From: JBLFWJ01 sp047611425
GTDB taxonomy: Bacteria; Bacteroidota; Bacteroidia; UBA10329
Assembly (NCBI GenBank): GCA_047611425.1
Contig: JBLFWJ010000079.1
Span: forward strand, 1 to 14,732
Direction: 5' to 3'
Length of the DNA stretch: 14,732 bases
Shown: piece after piece, positions 13,751 through 14,732 of the stretch
Layout: each line of letters opens with the position of its first letter
Numbering within the stretch: position 1 is the first letter of the stretch
Position numbers and translations under genes: made by a program
Notes under the pieces: generated by a model
The model's database searches: none
The model's input: the letters and a program-made list of their open reading frames with translations, nothing else
Told to the model about the DNA's origin: nothing

Positions 13751-14732
13751 ATGAAAAAGTATAAGGCTGACGTGGTGATAGCTGGAGGTGGTTTGGCAGG
13801 AATCGTCACTGCACTCGAACTATTGAATGAGGGCAAAACTGTGACCCTACTTGAGCGCGGAAAAGAAGAGAATTTCGGAGGCTTGGCAAAAGAGAGTTTT
13901 GGAGGAATGTTCTTCGTTAATTCATCTCAACAGCGCAAGGCGGGAATGAAGGACAGTGTAGAGCTGGCCCTACGAGATTGGCATTCTGTTGCCGATTTTG
14001 GAGAAGAAGATATCCTACCAAAAAAATGGGCCGAACAGTATGTCAACCTTTGTACAAATGAAGTTCAGATTTGGCTAAACAAGCTCGGAGTGAAATATTT
14101 CCCGGTTGTTCATTGGGTAGAACGGGGCCTGCACAAACCAGGCAACTCACTTCCGCGATTTCACATGGTCTGGGGTACAGGCCATGGGTTGACTACAGCA
14201 CTAATCAGCCATCTTAAGAGTCACCCGAAAGCAACCAGTAATCTGCAATTGTTGTTTGATCATAAATGCGAAGAGATTACGGTCGAAGGTAACAGAGCTT
14301 GCGGTATTACTGGCGTATCGGAATTAGACGGAACCGAATTTTCCGTTGTGGCCGAAAATGTAGTTGTTGCTACTGGTGGCATGGGCGGAAATATCCAGCG
14401 TGTAAAAGACAACTGGTATAAACCGTGGGGTACTCCACCGGAGCGAATCCTTAATGGATCACACCCTTTTTGTGATGGTGCAATGCACGATGCTGTGTCA
14501 AACCTTAAAGGACATATTACGCATCTTGATCACCAGTGGCACTATGCCGCTGGGGTTAATCACCCACGTCCAAGATGGAAAAATCACGGCTTGAGTTTGG
14601 TTCCACCGAAGTCAGCACTTTGGTTTGATTATCAGGGGAGAAGATTTGGCCCAGAACCTTTAATCACGGCCTACGATACACGTTGGACGGTGGAGGAAAT
14701 CTGTAAGCAAAAGAAAAAACACTCTTGGCAGA
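13751..14732 (+). CDS. FAD-dependent dehydrogenase (fumarate reductase / succinate dehydrogenase-flavoprotein-like), 3' end cut off
   Basis: The first 327 codons are present; the gene continues past the window. The N-terminus is a Rossmann FAD-binding fold: VVIAGGGLAGIVTALELL (GGGLAG at 12-17) with the ribose-binding acidic residue in TLLERG, then a GG-containing loop (FGGLAKESFGGMFFV). VVVATGGMGGN marks the second FAD-contact strand. The overall pattern, including the long Trp/His-rich middle, resembles the putative FAD-binding dehydrogenase family related to 3-ketosteroid dehydrogenases and fumarate reductase flavoproteins. The substrate cannot be assigned. ATG 13751 lies 88 bp after the kinase stop; a near-match to the -7 element (TAATTTTC, 13727-13734) precedes it. 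Confidence 0.85.
   Translation, partial: MKKYKADVVIAGGGLAGIVTALELLNEGKTVTLLERGKEENFGGLAKESFGGMFFVNSSQQRKAGMKDSVELALRDWHSVADFGEEDILPKKWAEQYVNLCTNEVQIWLNKLGVKYFPVVHWVERGLHKPGNSLPRFHMVWGTGHGLTTALISHLKSHPKATSNLQLLFDHKCEEITVEGNRACGITGVSELDGTEFSVVAENVVVATGGMGGNIQRVKDNWYKPWGTPPERILNGSHPFCDGAMHDAVSNLKGHITHLDHQWHYAAGVNHPRPRWKNHGLSLVPPKSALWFDYQGRRFGPEPLITAYDTRWTVEEICKQKKKHSWQ

Overview
The window looks like chromosomal DNA of a member of the Bacteroidota, most likely a (marine-type) Flavobacteriales relative. Three things point there. Two start regions carry the Bacteroidota -7 promoter motif TAnnTTTG, upstream of the desaturase and of the proline dehydrogenase. The arylsulfotransferase-like protein ends in a type IX secretion (T9SS) C-terminal sorting domain. 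Clear Shine-Dalgarno sequences are nearly absent. The standard bacterial code applies: TGA terminates the regulator and proline dehydrogenase genes.

Layout. Bases 1-636 (minus) hold a truncated DUF3050 gene (heme-oxygenase-like fold), clearly more AT-rich than the rest. Bases 775-1773 (minus) are a secreted S41-family peptidase interrupted by one in-frame TGA exactly where the family normally has Trp before the DLRxNGGG motif. Bases 1820-3346 (minus) encode a secreted arylsulfotransferase-family protein with an Ig-like segment and T9SS tail. Divergent from it, 3523-4410 (plus) encodes an unusual membrane-anchored regulator: signal peptide, extracytoplasmic domain, one membrane helix, then a C-terminal OmpR-type winged helix. 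The interval between these two divergent genes contains a perfect 22-bp tandem duplication. A possible very small gene lies at 4449-4613 (minus). It is followed by about 600 bp of non-coding DNA full of degenerate repeats (4740-5290).

Bases 5292-8236 (minus) carry a B12-dependent class II ribonucleotide reductase (nrdJ) overlapping a small DUF2834 membrane protein gene. Then, on the plus strand, come a membrane fatty acid desaturase (8537-9640), a proline dehydrogenase (9744-10919), a soluble four-PAS hybrid histidine kinase/response regulator (10975-13662) and the first 327 codons of an FAD-dependent dehydrogenase (13751 to the window edge).

Functionally the right half is housekeeping and metabolism: dNTP synthesis, membrane unsaturation, proline catabolism, redox flavoprotein and signalling. 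The left half (1-5290) looks accessory: secreted proteins, a decayed peptidase, an odd anchored regulator with a candidate direct-repeat operator, and repeat-rich spacer. The best candidates for something new are the anchored regulator plus 22-bp repeat plus T9SS sulfotransferase module, and the degenerate repeat family at 4740-5290.
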